Shown in pieces: positions 35,753 to 44,936 of a stretch of 64,000 bases of DNA. The translations under genes and the position numbers were made by a program. Every line of letters starts with the position of its first letter. Position 1 is the first letter of the stretch. The DNA comes from Mucinivorans hirudinis (GTDB lineage Bacteria > Bacteroidota > Bacteroidia > Bacteroidales > Rikenellaceae), in NCBI GenBank assembly GCA_000723505.1, contig HG934468.1, positions 1,272,798 to 1,336,797 of the forward strand, given 5' to 3'. The notes beneath the pieces were generated by a model. It did not search any database and was not told the origin of the DNA. It saw only the letters and a program-made list of their open reading frames with translations.

Positions 35753-36607
35753 CTAAAGACCGATGTTGCAGACGTGTTTCTCTCTCTCTTTTGCCAAACG
35801 TCTATCTTCTATTGTCTTATACATAGCTTGGCGGCGCAGTGCTTCGTCGAAATCGACCTCGTGCCCATCGAACTCAGGTCCCTCGACGCAGGCAAAGCGC
35901 GTCTTGCCACCAACCGTAACGCGACAAGCGCCGCACATACCCGTGCCATCCACCATCAAGGTGTTCAAGCTCACGATAGTCTTTATATTCAGCTTCTTAG
36001 TGGTCAGAGCCACAAACTTCATCATCACCATCGGTCCGATGGCGATAACCTCGTCGAAGCTTTCACCCCGGGCAACCAATTTTTCGAGAAGTGCCGTAAC
36101 CAACCCGTGAAAGCCTCGTGAGCCGTCATCCGTTGCAATATGAACATTGGGGGTGAGGGCACGGAACTCATTTTCAAAAATCAGATAATCAGCCGATTTA
36201 GCTCCTATTATAACGTGGGGCGCGATGCCCTGTTCTGCCAACCACTTTACCTGGGGATAGACCGGGGCAGCACCAAGTCCGCCCGCCACGAAAAGGAATT
36301 TCTTGTTAAAATCACCCTCCAAAAACTCCGAAGGCATACCAAGAGGTCCCACAAAGTCGAGGAACGAATCACCCTCGCCAAGCTGTGCAATGCGCAGAGT
36401 GGAGGCTCCGATTGTCTGAATCACGATTGTTACCGTCCCACGTTCCTTGTCATAGTCACAGACAGTGAGCGGAATACGCTCTCCCTTTTCGTCGGCAATA
36501 ACTATCAAAAACTGCCCCGGACGCGCCGACGCAGCCACGCGCGGAGCGTAAACATCCATCAACACTATTTGCGGAGCAAGCTCGCGCTTAGCCAAAATCT
36601 TATACAT
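35753..36607 (-). CDS. NfnA-like ferredoxin-NADP reductase subunit (sulfide dehydrogenase-like)
   Basis: A 284-residue FAD/NAD-binding reductase of the PyrK/SudB group. It shows the FAD domain (ARPGQFLIVIADEKGERIPLT), an NAD domain (VAGGLGAAPVYPQVK) and a C-terminal [2Fe-2S] site with Cys in GTGMCGACRVTVGGKTRFACVEGPEFDGH. It lies 23 bp upstream of the GltD-like partner. Together they form an Nfn-type complex in the cytoplasm. Confidence 0.9.
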   Translation of the reverse strand: MYKILAKRELAPQIVLMDVYAPRVAASARPGQFLIVIADEKGERIPLTVCDYDKERGTVTIVIQTIGASTLRIAQLGEGDSFLDFVGPLGMPSEFLEGDFNKKFLFVAGGLGAAPVYPQVKWLAEQGIAPHVIIGAKSADYLIFENEFRALTPNVHIATDDGSRGFHGLVTALLEKLVARGESFDEVIAIGPMVMMKFVALTTKKLNIKTIVSLNTLMVDGTGMCGACRVTVGGKTRFACVEGPEFDGHEVDFDEALRRQAMYKTIEDRRLAKEREKHVCNIGL

Positions 36608-36611
36608 ATAT

Positions 36612-37007
36612 TTACTCTTTTATCATTTGAAATTCAAAGACTTGCTCCTTGCCCTCCATCACTCCCGACATAGACATAACCAACTCCCTGTCCGATGATA
36701 CGTTATAGACAATCTCGCTCGGAAAATCAACGCTATCAGCAACAAAAGTAACTGATTTGCCGGTAATTTCGGTCGCCATCATAGTATTCTCCACCAAGAA
36801 ATCAGCTCCCTGCACTTTTGAGTAAAAAAACAGTTCGCCACCCTCGCGGTATATTTTGAACCACTCGAAAGTGGTGGTGTCGCCCGTAGGCTCAGTCTGA
36901 AAGCCGACACCCTCAAGTTCGCCACCCTCGTGGAGCGTCCACTGCTGAAAAGCCGGAAACGGAAGGTTCACAAGCCTCCATTTGCCTTCTAAAAAGTTTA
37001 TATTCAT
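36612..37007 (-). CDS. DUF6265-like small beta protein
   Basis: A 131-residue protein from the ATG at 37007 (MNINFLEGKWRLVN); a longer frame has no homology upstream. It is predicted to be a lipocalin-like beta barrel: LEGKWR start, GELEGVGFQ, and repeated beta strands of charged and aromatic residues. There is no signal peptide. It lies 4 bp before the NfnA-like gene and 71 bp after the DUF1573 gene. Function is unknown. Confidence 0.7.
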   Translation of the reverse strand: MNINFLEGKWRLVNLPFPAFQQWTLHEGGELEGVGFQTEPTGDTTTFEWFKIYREGGELFFYSKVQGADFLVENTMMATEITGKSVTFVADSVDFPSEIVYNVSSDRELVMSMSGVMEGKEQVFEFQMIKE

Positions 37008-37078
37008 AGTTTTAGCACAGGATTTCGGCAATATAATTATTTTATACTGTTTGTTTATCAGCAAGATAGGCTACCGAA

Positions 37079-38164
37079 TTAATTTGCTATGTTTTCGACT
37101 TGAGCCATCCTTGCCATTAGACGGATTTCGCGCACCGGCTGCTCGGGGTCATTGGTCAAAATGCGAACTATTTCTGTTATCATCCCCGTCTTGTCGGTGT
37201 TTTTTAATACTATGTGCACCACTGCCGTTTCACCCTTCTTGATGGTTTTCTTGCTGACTTGTACATCAATCTTATCTTTATCATAGTCCAAATAACGAAT
37301 CACCAAGTCACGCTCGCCCGAGTTGGTGACCTTGAAGTCGCGCTCGAGCTTTGCTCCGACCGGTTGTGTCGAGAAGTGGTAAAAATATGAAGAATATTCT
37401 GACCGCGGAGCGTTAATCCTCTCCTGATTTGTTAAACTCTTAAAATTTTCCACAACAATTCCGCGGACTCCCACAAAGCCATCCGTCTCTTTTCCATTGA
37501 CAATGAGCGAGAAAACAAAATCCTGTGCTCCCCATAAATCGGCTGTGCGCGTATCGAATTTAATCCTTATTTCACTCCGTTCACCCGGTTGGAGGGTCTC
37601 TTTTGCGGCTCTCACATCAAAATAGTTGGGGTGATTATCACCGACCACGGCAATCTGCAGCGGCTTATCTGAGTTATTGGCAATCTGTAAAGAGCTTACA
37701 TTCAACTCTGCGCGCGGTACCAAACCAAGCATCACCGAGCGGTCGGCAATGCGCAATCCGTCTGCTATGGCAAAGGGGTAGTCGTCTATTATTGTGCGCG
37801 GTTTAGGATCGACAATACCGGTAATTATCAGCCTTATACTACCTTGACTACTCTCTATTTCAGCATATTTCTCGAACTTGCCGGGACGCCCATATGGGTC
37901 AAAAATCAGTGTAATCTCACCCTTTTCCCCTGCCGCAATAGGCTTCTTGTCCCATCGCGGAGTGGTGCAACCGCACGAAACACCGATTGTGTAAATAACA
38001 AAAGATTCTGAACTGTTATTCTTGTAGTTGAAAGTATGAGACACCACGCCGGCACTCTCCTCGATTTTGCCGAAGTCCCAGCTCTTGTGTTCAAATTCCA
38101 CTCTACTCTGAGAAAAAGCCAAAGGGACGAACGATAGTATAGCCAGCAATAGTAAATTTTTCAT
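37079..38164 (-). CDS. Exported DUF1573 protein
   Basis: A 361-residue protein with signal peptide (residues 1-18). It has two or more immunoglobulin-like beta repeats: the first shows the DUF1573 hallmark WDFGKIEE and VSCGCTTP, and the later ones have EIRIKFDTRTADLWGAQ and TKKGETAVVHIVLKN. DUF1573 proteins are widespread in Bacteroidota envelopes, without a known activity. It overlaps proC by 4 bp. Confidence 0.87.
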   Translation of the reverse strand: MKNLLLLAILSFVPLAFSQSRVEFEHKSWDFGKIEESAGVVSHTFNYKNNSSESFVIYTIGVSCGCTTPRWDKKPIAAGEKGEITLIFDPYGRPGKFEKYAEIESSQGSIRLIITGIVDPKPRTIIDDYPFAIADGLRIADRSVMLGLVPRAELNVSSLQIANNSDKPLQIAVVGDNHPNYFDVRAAKETLQPGERSEIRIKFDTRTADLWGAQDFVFSLIVNGKETDGFVGVRGIVVENFKSLTNQERINAPRSEYSSYFYHFSTQPVGAKLERDFKVTNSGERDLVIRYLDYDKDKIDVQVSKKTIKKGETAVVHIVLKNTDKTGMITEIVRILTNDPEQPVREIRLMARMAQVENIAN

Positions 38165-38910
38165 TTAGAAGCCTTTAATCCCTGAATAACGGCATTAGTA
38201 AATCCGCACTCCTCCATCCGATTGAGTCCGCGTATGGTAATTCCGCCCGCCGTGGTAACCTTGTCAATCTCCGCCTCGGGGTGTGCGCCATCCTCCACCA
38301 ACGCCGCCGCACCGCGCATAGTTTGCGCCACAATCCGCTGACCATCCGCCGCACTCATCCCCAACTCCACCCCACCCTCCGTAGCAGCCCTTAAGTACCT
38401 CAAAGCATAAGCCACACCACACGAAGCCAACGCCATCGCTGCCCCCATCTGCCGCTCGGGAATCACCATCGCCTCACCCGCGCACGAGAACATCGAAACC
38501 ACCGCCTCGACCTCCTCTTGCTCGGCATTTTGGTGAGCAACAAAGGTCATACCCTCACCCACGCGCACCGCCGTATTGGGCATCACAACAAACAACGCCC
38601 TCTTGCCCAGCAACTGCTCTAACCTCTCCAAAGTCAGCCCCGCCACCACAGAACATACCATACAATCCTCACTGATGTGTCGGCATACCTGCTCTGCCAC
38701 CTGCTCCGCCAACCACGGTTTGACGGCAAGTAACACCAAACGGCAGCCGGCAAGAGTCTCATCCACCTCGCTCAAAACCCGAATATTCTCTACCGGAGTG
38801 GTCACCGGATCGACAATCACCAATGAATCAACATCCGTAAACCCGTGTCGAATAATCGCTTGCGCAATCGCACCACCCATATTTCCCGCACCTACTATCG
38901 CAATTTTCAT
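38161..38910 (-). CDS. proC: Pyrroline-5-carboxylate reductase
   Basis: Last step of proline synthesis. The 249-residue NAD(P)H enzyme has the Rossmann loop IVGAGNMGGAI, LLAVKPWLAEQV, MPNTAVRVGEGMT and the C-terminal helix bundle with TTAGGITIRGLNRMEECGF. The family average is about 265, so the length is normal. It is the first gene of the operon with DUF1573, the DUF6265-like gene and nfnAB. Confidence 0.94.
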   Translation of the reverse strand: MKIAIVGAGNMGGAIAQAIIRHGFTDVDSLVIVDPVTTPVENIRVLSEVDETLAGCRLVLLAVKPWLAEQVAEQVCRHISEDCMVCSVVAGLTLERLEQLLGKRALFVVMPNTAVRVGEGMTFVAHQNAEQEEVEAVVSMFSCAGEAMVIPERQMGAAMALASCGVAYALRYLRAATEGGVELGMSAADGQRIVAQTMRGAAALVEDGAHPEAEIDKVTTAGGITIRGLNRMEECGFTNAVIQGLKASK

Positions 38911-39077
38911 CCTCGGAATATTTTTATTACCACAAATTTACACTAATTTTTCGTACGTTCGCCTATTTCACACCATATTTTTAGAATAGACGCACCTCAA
39001 TCAAAAATAAAAACCTGATTCTTTGACCATTACACAATTAATAATGACCAAAGATTACCATTCCCAAAAATATGTAG

Positions 39078-39085
39078 TATCTTTG
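39078..39085 (+). promoter_or_regulatory. Possible -7 element of xseA, nearly leaderless start
   Basis: TATCTTTG fits TAnnTTTG. The xseA ATG is only 10 bp downstream, so a transcript from it would be leaderless or nearly so. A good TTTG -33 box is not seen. Confidence 0.4.
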
Positions 39086-39094
39086 TCGTAGCAT

Positions 39095-40468
39095 ATGGAA
39101 ACGACGAATCACATAACGCTTTCGGCTCTGTGCGACAGAATTTCGCGCGCCCTCTCTGCCGCGACAGGCGGAGAGTTGTGGGTGGTTGCCGAGGTGAGTT
39201 CAGTGCAGACCAACTACACGGGACACTGCTACTTAGAACTCACCGAGCGCGAAGCAGGGCAGCAGATGCCGCGTGCCGTATGTCGCGCTGCAATATGGGC
39301 TAACAAATTCAAAATCATAGCCCCATACTTCCGCACCCAAACGGGACAGGATATAACGGTGGGGATGAAAATCCTTGTGAAATGTTCGGTATCGTTCCAC
39401 GCTGTGTATGGTTTGAGCCTCATTATAAACGATATAGACCCATCCTACACCATCGGCGAGGTGGAGCGGGTGCGCAGGCAGACCATCGAACGACTCAGGC
39501 GCGAGGGGGTTTTCGAGATGAATAGAGAGCTGGAACTACCCCCTGTGATTCAACGCATTGCCATCATATCGTCGGCTACGGCTGCCGGTTATGGCGACTT
39601 TTGCAAAGAGCTGGAGAGGTCTCAGATAAGGTTTGAAACCACTCTTTTTCAGGCTATTATGCAGGGAGAGGGGGCGGAAAAGTCGATAATCGAGGCACTC
39701 GGCGAAATTGCCGCAGCGGGAGACTGCCACGCAGTTGTGATAATTCGTGGCGGAGGGTCGGCAAGCGACTTATCCTGCTTCGATAGCTACGAACTCTGCT
39801 CCAACATAGCCCAATTCCCACTACCGATAATCGCCGGCATCGGACACGAAAGGGACAGGTCAGTAGCCGATGAGGTCGCCTGCCTATCACTGAAAACACC
39901 CACAGCCGTAGCAACTTACATAGTAGAGCGCGCCGCCGCATTTGCCAACCGACTGGAACAGGCACAAAATTTTATGGTAAACCGTCTTCAACTAATCACG
40001 GCGGGCGAGGGGCGCAGAATCGAAAATTTGGTGATTATGCTCTCCTCTTCGCTCAAAAATGTAGTCCAAATAAACAGCTCAAAGTTAAACTCCGCCGCTC
40101 AATCCATCGAGTTGCTCTCGCTCTCTGCCATCCAAAATCACCACGTGCGCATAGCCTCCCGCTCCGAACTCTTGACAAACACAGCGGGCAGAGCTATTTT
40201 AGGCAGACTATCCGAATTGGAATTATTGGGAGGCAGGCTCAAAAATTCGACTGAGCAGAATATATTAGCTAAGAGACAGATACTTGATTTGCTACAATCT
40301 ACGGTTGATGGAGCTAATCCGCGAAGGATTTTGGCACGAGGGTATGCAATAATAAACGGTGGCATACGGTCGGTGAAACAAATCAACGAAAACGATATTA
40401 TTAACATAGAACTGAGGGATGGAATTGTGGAGGCAAAATCACAAAAGATATGGCAGAAAAAGAGTTAA
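39095..40468 (+). CDS. xseA: Exodeoxyribonuclease VII large subunit
   Basis: Catalytic subunit of ExoVII, which degrades single-stranded DNA. The 457-residue protein has an OB-fold start (WVVAEVSSVQTNYTGHCYLELTE), the central nuclease region with IIRGGGSASDLSCFDS and GIGHERDRSVADEVACLSLKTPTA, and a coiled-coil end. It overlaps xseB by 19 bp. Confidence 0.96.
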   Translation: METTNHITLSALCDRISRALSAATGGELWVVAEVSSVQTNYTGHCYLELTEREAGQQMPRAVCRAAIWANKFKIIAPYFRTQTGQDITVGMKILVKCSVSFHAVYGLSLIINDIDPSYTIGEVERVRRQTIERLRREGVFEMNRELELPPVIQRIAIISSATAAGYGDFCKELERSQIRFETTLFQAIMQGEGAEKSIIEALGEIAAAGDCHAVVIIRGGGSASDLSCFDSYELCSNIAQFPLPIIAGIGHERDRSVADEVACLSLKTPTAVATYIVERAAAFANRLEQAQNFMVNRLQLITAGEGRRIENLVIMLSSSLKNVVQINSSKLNSAAQSIELLSLSAIQNHHVRIASRSELLTNTAGRAILGRLSELELLGGRLKNSTEQNILAKRQILDLLQSTVDGANPRRILARGYAIINGGIRSVKQINENDIINIELRDGIVEAKSQKIWQKKS

Positions 40469-40641
40469 GCTACGGCGAGGCGATGGCGCAAATTGAGGAG
40501 ATTGTGCGCGCCCTGAACGACAACACGTTAGATGTGGATATTCTTGCCGAAAAGGTGGAGAAAGCGACACAGCTCATTGCCTTGTGTCGCAATAAGTTGC
40601 TCAAGGCGCAAAGCAAAATCGAAGAGGTGATAGGAAAGTGA
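40450..40641 (+). CDS. xseB: Exodeoxyribonuclease VII small subunit
   Basis: A 63-residue helical protein that assembles with XseA. The family pattern is visible (SYGEAMAQIEEIVRALN, then LDVDILAEKVEKATQLI and CRNKLLKAQSKIEE). It overlaps the end of xseA, so the two are translationally coupled, and precedes recO by 50 bp. Confidence 0.93.
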   Translation: MAEKELSYGEAMAQIEEIVRALNDNTLDVDILAEKVEKATQLIALCRNKLLKAQSKIEEVIGK

Positions 40642-40691
40642 ATAGCAAATAGAAATTTGCGCAAACCGCTCACCCTCAAAAACTAAGGCAT

Positions 40692-41393
40692 ATGCAATAT
40701 TGCGATGAAGGCATTGTGCTACATTCGTTTAAGTATGGAGATAATCAACTGATTATACATATATTAACGCAAGGAAACGGCAGAAAAAGTTTTATTACAC
40801 GGTTTCGGGCAAAGAGTCCACGCGGGATTTTTCAGCCTCTTTCGCTTGTTGAGTTCACTGCCGTGGGAGGCAGGGAGTTAGATAAGTTGCAGCAAGCCGA
40901 CTTCGCCGTACCTCTCGCTGCCATACCTTTCGACATCGTTAAGAGCACCATAGCGCTCTTCATAGCAGAATTCCTCTATCGGGTTGTCGGGGAGCAGGGG
41001 GTAGACCGACCCCTATACGACTTCTCTAAAAACTCGGTCATTGCACTCGATTTGATGGAGGGTGAACTTGCCAACTTCCACCTCCACTTTGCAGTAAGGC
41101 TACTCTACTACCTGGGCTTTGCTCCCGAAAATCGCTATAGAACAGGCGATTGGTATGACATACGCAGCGGACAATTTTGCAACGCAGAACCCACTCACAA
41201 CCAAAAATTCAAACCGGAAACTGCCGCCCTGCTCCACGAATTTACGAATCTACAGACCGCCCACATCTGTACCGTAAAGCTATCTCGCGGGCAACGCTCA
41301 GCCTTCCTTGAGAGCATTATGGAGCTATATGCTCACCACACGGACGCGGTCTACCGCGTAAACTCCATAGCCATCCTTCGCGAGATTTTCTAG
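40692..41393 (+). CDS. recO: DNA repair protein RecO
   Basis: Loads RecA with RecR in gap repair. The 233-residue protein has the N-terminal OB-fold (CDEGIVLHSFKYGDNQLIIHIL and GRKSFITRFRAKSPRG) and a helical C-terminal half; no four-Cys zinc site is evident, as in other Bacteroidota RecO. It forms a repair operon with xseAB. Confidence 0.9.
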   Translation: MQYCDEGIVLHSFKYGDNQLIIHILTQGNGRKSFITRFRAKSPRGIFQPLSLVEFTAVGGRELDKLQQADFAVPLAAIPFDIVKSTIALFIAEFLYRVVGEQGVDRPLYDFSKNSVIALDLMEGELANFHLHFAVRLLYYLGFAPENRYRTGDWYDIRSGQFCNAEPTHNQKFKPETAALLHEFTNLQTAHICTVKLSRGQRSAFLESIMELYAHHTDAVYRVNSIAILREIF

Positions 41394-41464
41394 AGGGGTT
41401 CTAAAAACTTCGTCGGTTATTTTGGAATTCCCCCGAAAAAAAAGGTGGGGTCATCAAAGGTGAA

Positions 41465-42025
41465 TTACTGATTCTTGCAGCGATATTTAGCGGTATGAAT
41501 GCCCTTGCTCATCTTCGCAAGTTTGGATTTGAGCAGGCTCTTGCGTAGGGGAGTGAGGTAGTCTGCAAACAATTTTCCGTGGATATGGTCGTACTCGTGT
41601 TGGATGGCTCGCGCCATAATACCGCTGAATGTCTCCGTTTGTTCATCAAAATTCTCATCCAGAAATCTGATTGTTACGCTCTGCTCTCGCTCCACATCTT
41701 CGTTGATGCCGGGTAGACTCAAACAACCCTCCTTGAATTTCACCGGCTCGCCCGAGAGCTCCACTATTTCGGGATTTATGAAAACACGCTTTGTAACCGT
41801 ATCGGTCAGAGGCATATCTTCCTCGTCCTCCCAGCCGGTAACATCCACACAAAACAGATTCAACGACTTGCCAATCTGCGGGGCTGCCAGTCCAACACCG
41901 TTAGCCGCTGCCATAGTCTCGAACATATCGTCGATGAGCCTCTTAATCTGGTCATCGAGCTTCTCAATATTTTCACAATCCGTTCTCAAGATCTGAGAAC
42001 CATATAAATAAATTGGATAAATCAT
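41465..42025 (-). CDS. def: Peptide deformylase
   Basis: Removes the formyl group from new proteins. The 186-residue metalloenzyme has motif I GVGLAAPQIG, motif II EGCLSLPG (metal Cys) and motif III QHEYDHIHG (metal His pair with catalytic Glu). It follows ruvX by 75 bp in the znuB-transglutaminase-ruvX-def operon. Confidence 0.96.
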   Translation of the reverse strand: MIYPIYLYGSQILRTDCENIEKLDDQIKRLIDDMFETMAAANGVGLAAPQIGKSLNLFCVDVTGWEDEEDMPLTDTVTKRVFINPEIVELSGEPVKFKEGCLSLPGINEDVEREQSVTIRFLDENFDEQTETFSGIMARAIQHEYDHIHGKLFADYLTPLRKSLLKSKLAKMSKGIHTAKYRCKNQ

Positions 42026-42100
42026 TGTTTATTAGCAAAATTTAGGAGTGATGGGGAGACTTGGCAGACCAAAGGGCGCACCCCAATTCTCGATTCACAA

Positions 42101-42508
42101 TTAACAACCTAAAAAATCCTGCAAAATTATTGTGGCGCTGATACGGTCTACCGTGCCCTTGTCGCGGCGCGCCATCTTCTTCACGCCCGCATCTATCATC
42201 GTCTGAAACGCCATTTTAGAGGTAAAACGCTCGTCCGCAAACTTTATTTGCATCTCAGGCAACGCCTTTTGCAAACGCCCAACAAAGGGTCTTATATGCT
42301 TTTGCGATTCCGAAGGCTCTCCATTCATCTGCACCGGCATCCCTATGACAATAGCTTCAACCTCGTTTTGAGCACAATACTTTATTATATAATCCAACGC
42401 CTCGCCGGCTGTAACCGTGGCAAGGGCTGTGGCAATAATTTTAAGCGGGTCGGTTACCGCCAAACCTACTCGCTTCTGCCCATAGTCTATCGCCAAGATT
42501 CGTCCCAC
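42101..42508 (-). CDS. ruvX: Putative pre-16S rRNA nuclease YqgF/RuvX
   Basis: A 135-residue RNase H-fold protein that matures the 5' end of 16S rRNA. Acidic active-site residues appear in LAIDYGQKRVGLAV and in the C-terminal RDKGTVDRISATIILQ; the middle has VIGMPVQMNGEPSESQ and DERFTS. Its start touches the stop of the upstream gene (1 bp). Confidence 0.93.
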   Translation of the reverse strand: MGRILAIDYGQKRVGLAVTDPLKIIATALATVTAGEALDYIIKYCAQNEVEAIVIGMPVQMNGEPSESQKHIRPFVGRLQKALPEMQIKFADERFTSKMAFQTMIDAGVKKMARRDKGTVDRISATIILQDFLGC

Positions 42509-43605
42509 TATCTACCTATCGGTTTTATACCATTTCTGCGACAAGTCGAGATATTTGCCACATACGCCTTACCCTTACCCTTACCCTCCATCTTACCTTT
42601 CTCCTTATCGTCTAAGTACTTGTTAACCATCTTAGCGCCAGCGTCCAATGCCGCATTAAAACTCTTGCGCGAATCCTTATCAGTACCCATCATCGTGGTC
42701 TCCAAAAAAATGTAGTAACCATCCTCATTCTCCTTCTTCCACGTGTTGCATATTGCCAATAGCATATGGCTGGGCAAAGATATTATTGCCGTCTCCAACC
42801 CTATCTTCTGGAAAATAGAAGCCAGCATTACAGTTCCATCCACGCAATTTGCCTGTCTATTATTGACCACCTGCTCAAAGAATCTGACATATTGCGATGT
42901 GATTTTTCCGCTCGCCACACTCGATGACATTATGTCACTGTATCTGGTACCGCGCTTGCAAAAATATTCCCAAATCCAAAACACCTGCTCCATCACATCA
43001 TCCCAACTCCCCTGATAACCGATAAATCGTCGCGTCTTGTCCACTTCGAGAACCTCACGCAAAATTTTATCAATCAACGGATGGTCCTCATTGACATATT
43101 GCGCAAAAAGCTCGCACAAATCCACAAAACTGCCATCATCCTCATAGTAACCGAACATACACTCATTTATGCCGCGAAAACTGAATTTCATATTCCTACG
43201 GTCAATCTCCTTGCCGTTGAGCTCAAGGATAAATGCGTAGCTCTCCAACGTGGGTTGATCCAGCTGCCTGAGAGCGTCATATTTCCAGTTTATATACGGA
43301 GAGAAAACGTAACTGCCCCCCTTCTGCAAATTTTGTTGGTAGATAGTCTTCTTATTGAACTTGGTCTCCTCCACAATCAGTCTGAGAGTAGTATTGGGTT
43401 CGATACTATCTACGGAAAAGTCGAAAGCGTCACCCTCCTCCTTATCCATTGACATCATCTCGCTGTAAAACAATACCCACGAAGGGAATATGGTTGTTCC
43501 CATACAGCTGTCCACGCGCACCTGAAAGTTATACTTTGCCGCCGTCTGAGCATTAATGGCGACCGCACTGAAAATGAGCAGTACGGATATTGCAAACACC
43601 CTCAT
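42508..43605 (-). CDS. Exported transglutaminase-like protein
   Basis: A 365-residue protein with signal peptide (residues 1-19, ending AINAQ). The C-terminal half looks like a transglutaminase/cysteine protease fold, with candidate triad C254 in NRQANCVDGTVMLA, H280 in SLPSHMLLA and an acid (E302) in YIFLETTMMG. The N-terminal ~130 residues are beta-rich. The substrate is unknown; a role in envelope peptide or peptidoglycan handling is possible. It overlaps znuB by 4 bp and ruvX by 1 bp. Confidence 0.75.
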   Translation of the reverse strand: MRVFAISVLLIFSAVAINAQTAAKYNFQVRVDSCMGTTIFPSWVLFYSEMMSMDKEEGDAFDFSVDSIEPNTTLRLIVEETKFNKKTIYQQNLQKGGSYVFSPYINWKYDALRQLDQPTLESYAFILELNGKEIDRRNMKFSFRGINECMFGYYEDDGSFVDLCELFAQYVNEDHPLIDKILREVLEVDKTRRFIGYQGSWDDVMEQVFWIWEYFCKRGTRYSDIMSSSVASGKITSQYVRFFEQVVNNRQANCVDGTVMLASIFQKIGLETAIISLPSHMLLAICNTWKKENEDGYYIFLETTMMGTDKDSRKSFNAALDAGAKMVNKYLDDKEKGKMEGKGKGKAYVANISTCRRNGIKPIGR

Positions 43606-44438
43606 CTACCTATTTGTTTTTTTGCAAAGGTAGCAATTTTTTTGACACATTTGGTCACAAAAAAAAGATTTGCAAGCACTATCACCGCCAACGCCCCAGC
43701 CGGCACGTCAATACTATTGCTCACCGCCAGTGCCGCGAGAATCGAAAAAACAGCAATAACCACCGACCACACCATTATTGACTTATAACTGCGGCAAAAC
43801 TGACTCGCCGTGACAGCAGGCAACGTCAGCAAAGAAACGAGCAAAACAATGCCCACAACCTTTATATTCAATACAATAGCAAGCGCAATCATTGTAAGCA
43901 TAGCAAGATTGACAAGACGCACACGCACCCCTCGCGAAGCTGCATATTCACCATCGAGAGCCGTATAAATAATTGCCCTATAAAATATTACCATCGCCGC
44001 AAGCAACACTACATCGAATGCCGCAAGTATAACGATATTGTCGGTGGTCACCAGCAAAATATTGCCAAAGAGAAAGCTCATCAGATTGGGCGCATAACCG
44101 GGCGTAAGGAACACAAAGATTACACCCACCGCCATACCCACCGACCAGAGTATCCCGATTGCAGAATCCTCGCGAATACTCCCCTTGCCACTCAACATCT
44201 CTATGCCAAAGGCAGAGAGCACCGCAAAAACTGCTGCACCCAAAATGGGGTCAAGCCCTAAATAGTATGCAATCCCAATGCCCCCAAACGAACTGTGAGT
44301 GATACCGCCGCTGAGAAAAACCAACCGCCTCACCACTATATACGTCCCCACAATGCCGCACGCAAACGCCGCCAACAACGATGCAATCACGGCATTTGCC
44401 AGAAAGGAATATTGAAATATTTCTGTGAAAAAATCCAT
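43602..44438 (-). CDS. Metal ABC transporter permease (ZnuB/MntB type)
   Basis: A 278-residue inner membrane permease with about eight helices from the ABC-3 family: FACGIVGTYIVVRRLVFLSGGITHSSFGGIG, GLDPILGA and the coupling region VRVRLVNLAMLT. It would import zinc, manganese or iron with a binding protein and ATPase, neither of which is adjacent. It starts the operon that ends with def. Confidence 0.9.
   Translation of the reverse strand: MDFFTEIFQYSFLANAVIASLLAAFACGIVGTYIVVRRLVFLSGGITHSSFGGIGIAYYLGLDPILGAAVFAVLSAFGIEMLSGKGSIREDSAIGILWSVGMAVGVIFVFLTPGYAPNLMSFLFGNILLVTTDNIVILAAFDVVLLAAMVIFYRAIIYTALDGEYAASRGVRVRLVNLAMLTMIALAIVLNIKVVGIVLLVSLLTLPAVTASQFCRSYKSIMVWSVVIAVFSILAALAVSNSIDVPAGALAVIVLANLFFVTKCVKKIATFAKKQIGR
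43625..43632 (-). promoter_or_regulatory. Possible internal -7 element before the transglutaminase-like gene
   Basis: TACCTTTG on the minus strand fits TAnnTTTG and lies about 20 bp before the start at 43605, within the end of the znuB-like gene. The -33 box is not clear. Confidence 0.4.
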
Positions 44439-44543
44439 AAATCAACCACAAAATTACTTTTTTCCTATAAAAAAACGGCATCCGGAAAGTAAAAACTTTT
44501 TTTTAAGTGATGGCAAAGAATTATTGCTATATTTTTTTCTCCG

Positions 44544-44551
44544 TAAATTTG
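44544..44551 (+). promoter_or_regulatory. Possible -7 element of the tatAC operon
   Basis: TAAATTTG fits TAnnTTTG; a TTG lies 17 bp upstream, slightly closer than the usual 19. Transcription would start near 44558, about 80 bp before tatA. Confidence 0.4.
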
Positions 44552-44636
44552 CATTATTCTTGAATAATATTAAAAAAAATTTGATTATTCAGTGGTTTTT
44601 TTATAATTTTACGCTCAATAAATAAAGTTAAAAACT

Positions 44637-44855
44637 ATGGAATTACTGTTTCTTGGCGGAATCGGCACGACCGAAATTGTTCTTATCGTAATTGTCCTCT
44701 TGTTGATGTTCGGCGGCAAGAAGATTCCCGAGCTGATGCGTGGTGCGGGCAAGGGTATTCGCGAATTCAAAAGCGCGATGAACGAACCGGTGGAGCAAAT
44801 CAAAAAGGAGTTGAACGAAACTCCCGAAGACGAAAAAAAGGAAGGAAATAAGTAA
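44637..44855 (+). CDS. tatA: Twin-arginine translocase subunit TatA
   Basis: A 72-residue protein with one membrane helix (residues 9-25) with the family motifs [27 protein letters not shown], an amphipathic helix and a charged tail rich in Glu and Lys. TatA oligomers form the pore for folded proteins. TatC follows after 81 bp; no separate TatB is present, as in other Bacteroidota. Confidence 0.93.
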   Translation: MELLFLGGIGTTEIVLIVIVLLLMFGGKKIPELMRGAGKGIREFKSAMNEPVEQIKKELNETPEDEKKEGNK

Positions 44856-44936
44856 ATGGAAATTGAGGAGTTATGAGGTTGAAGCGATAATTATTTACAA
44901 TTCAACTTACCAAAATCCTCAACATCCTTACAGATT

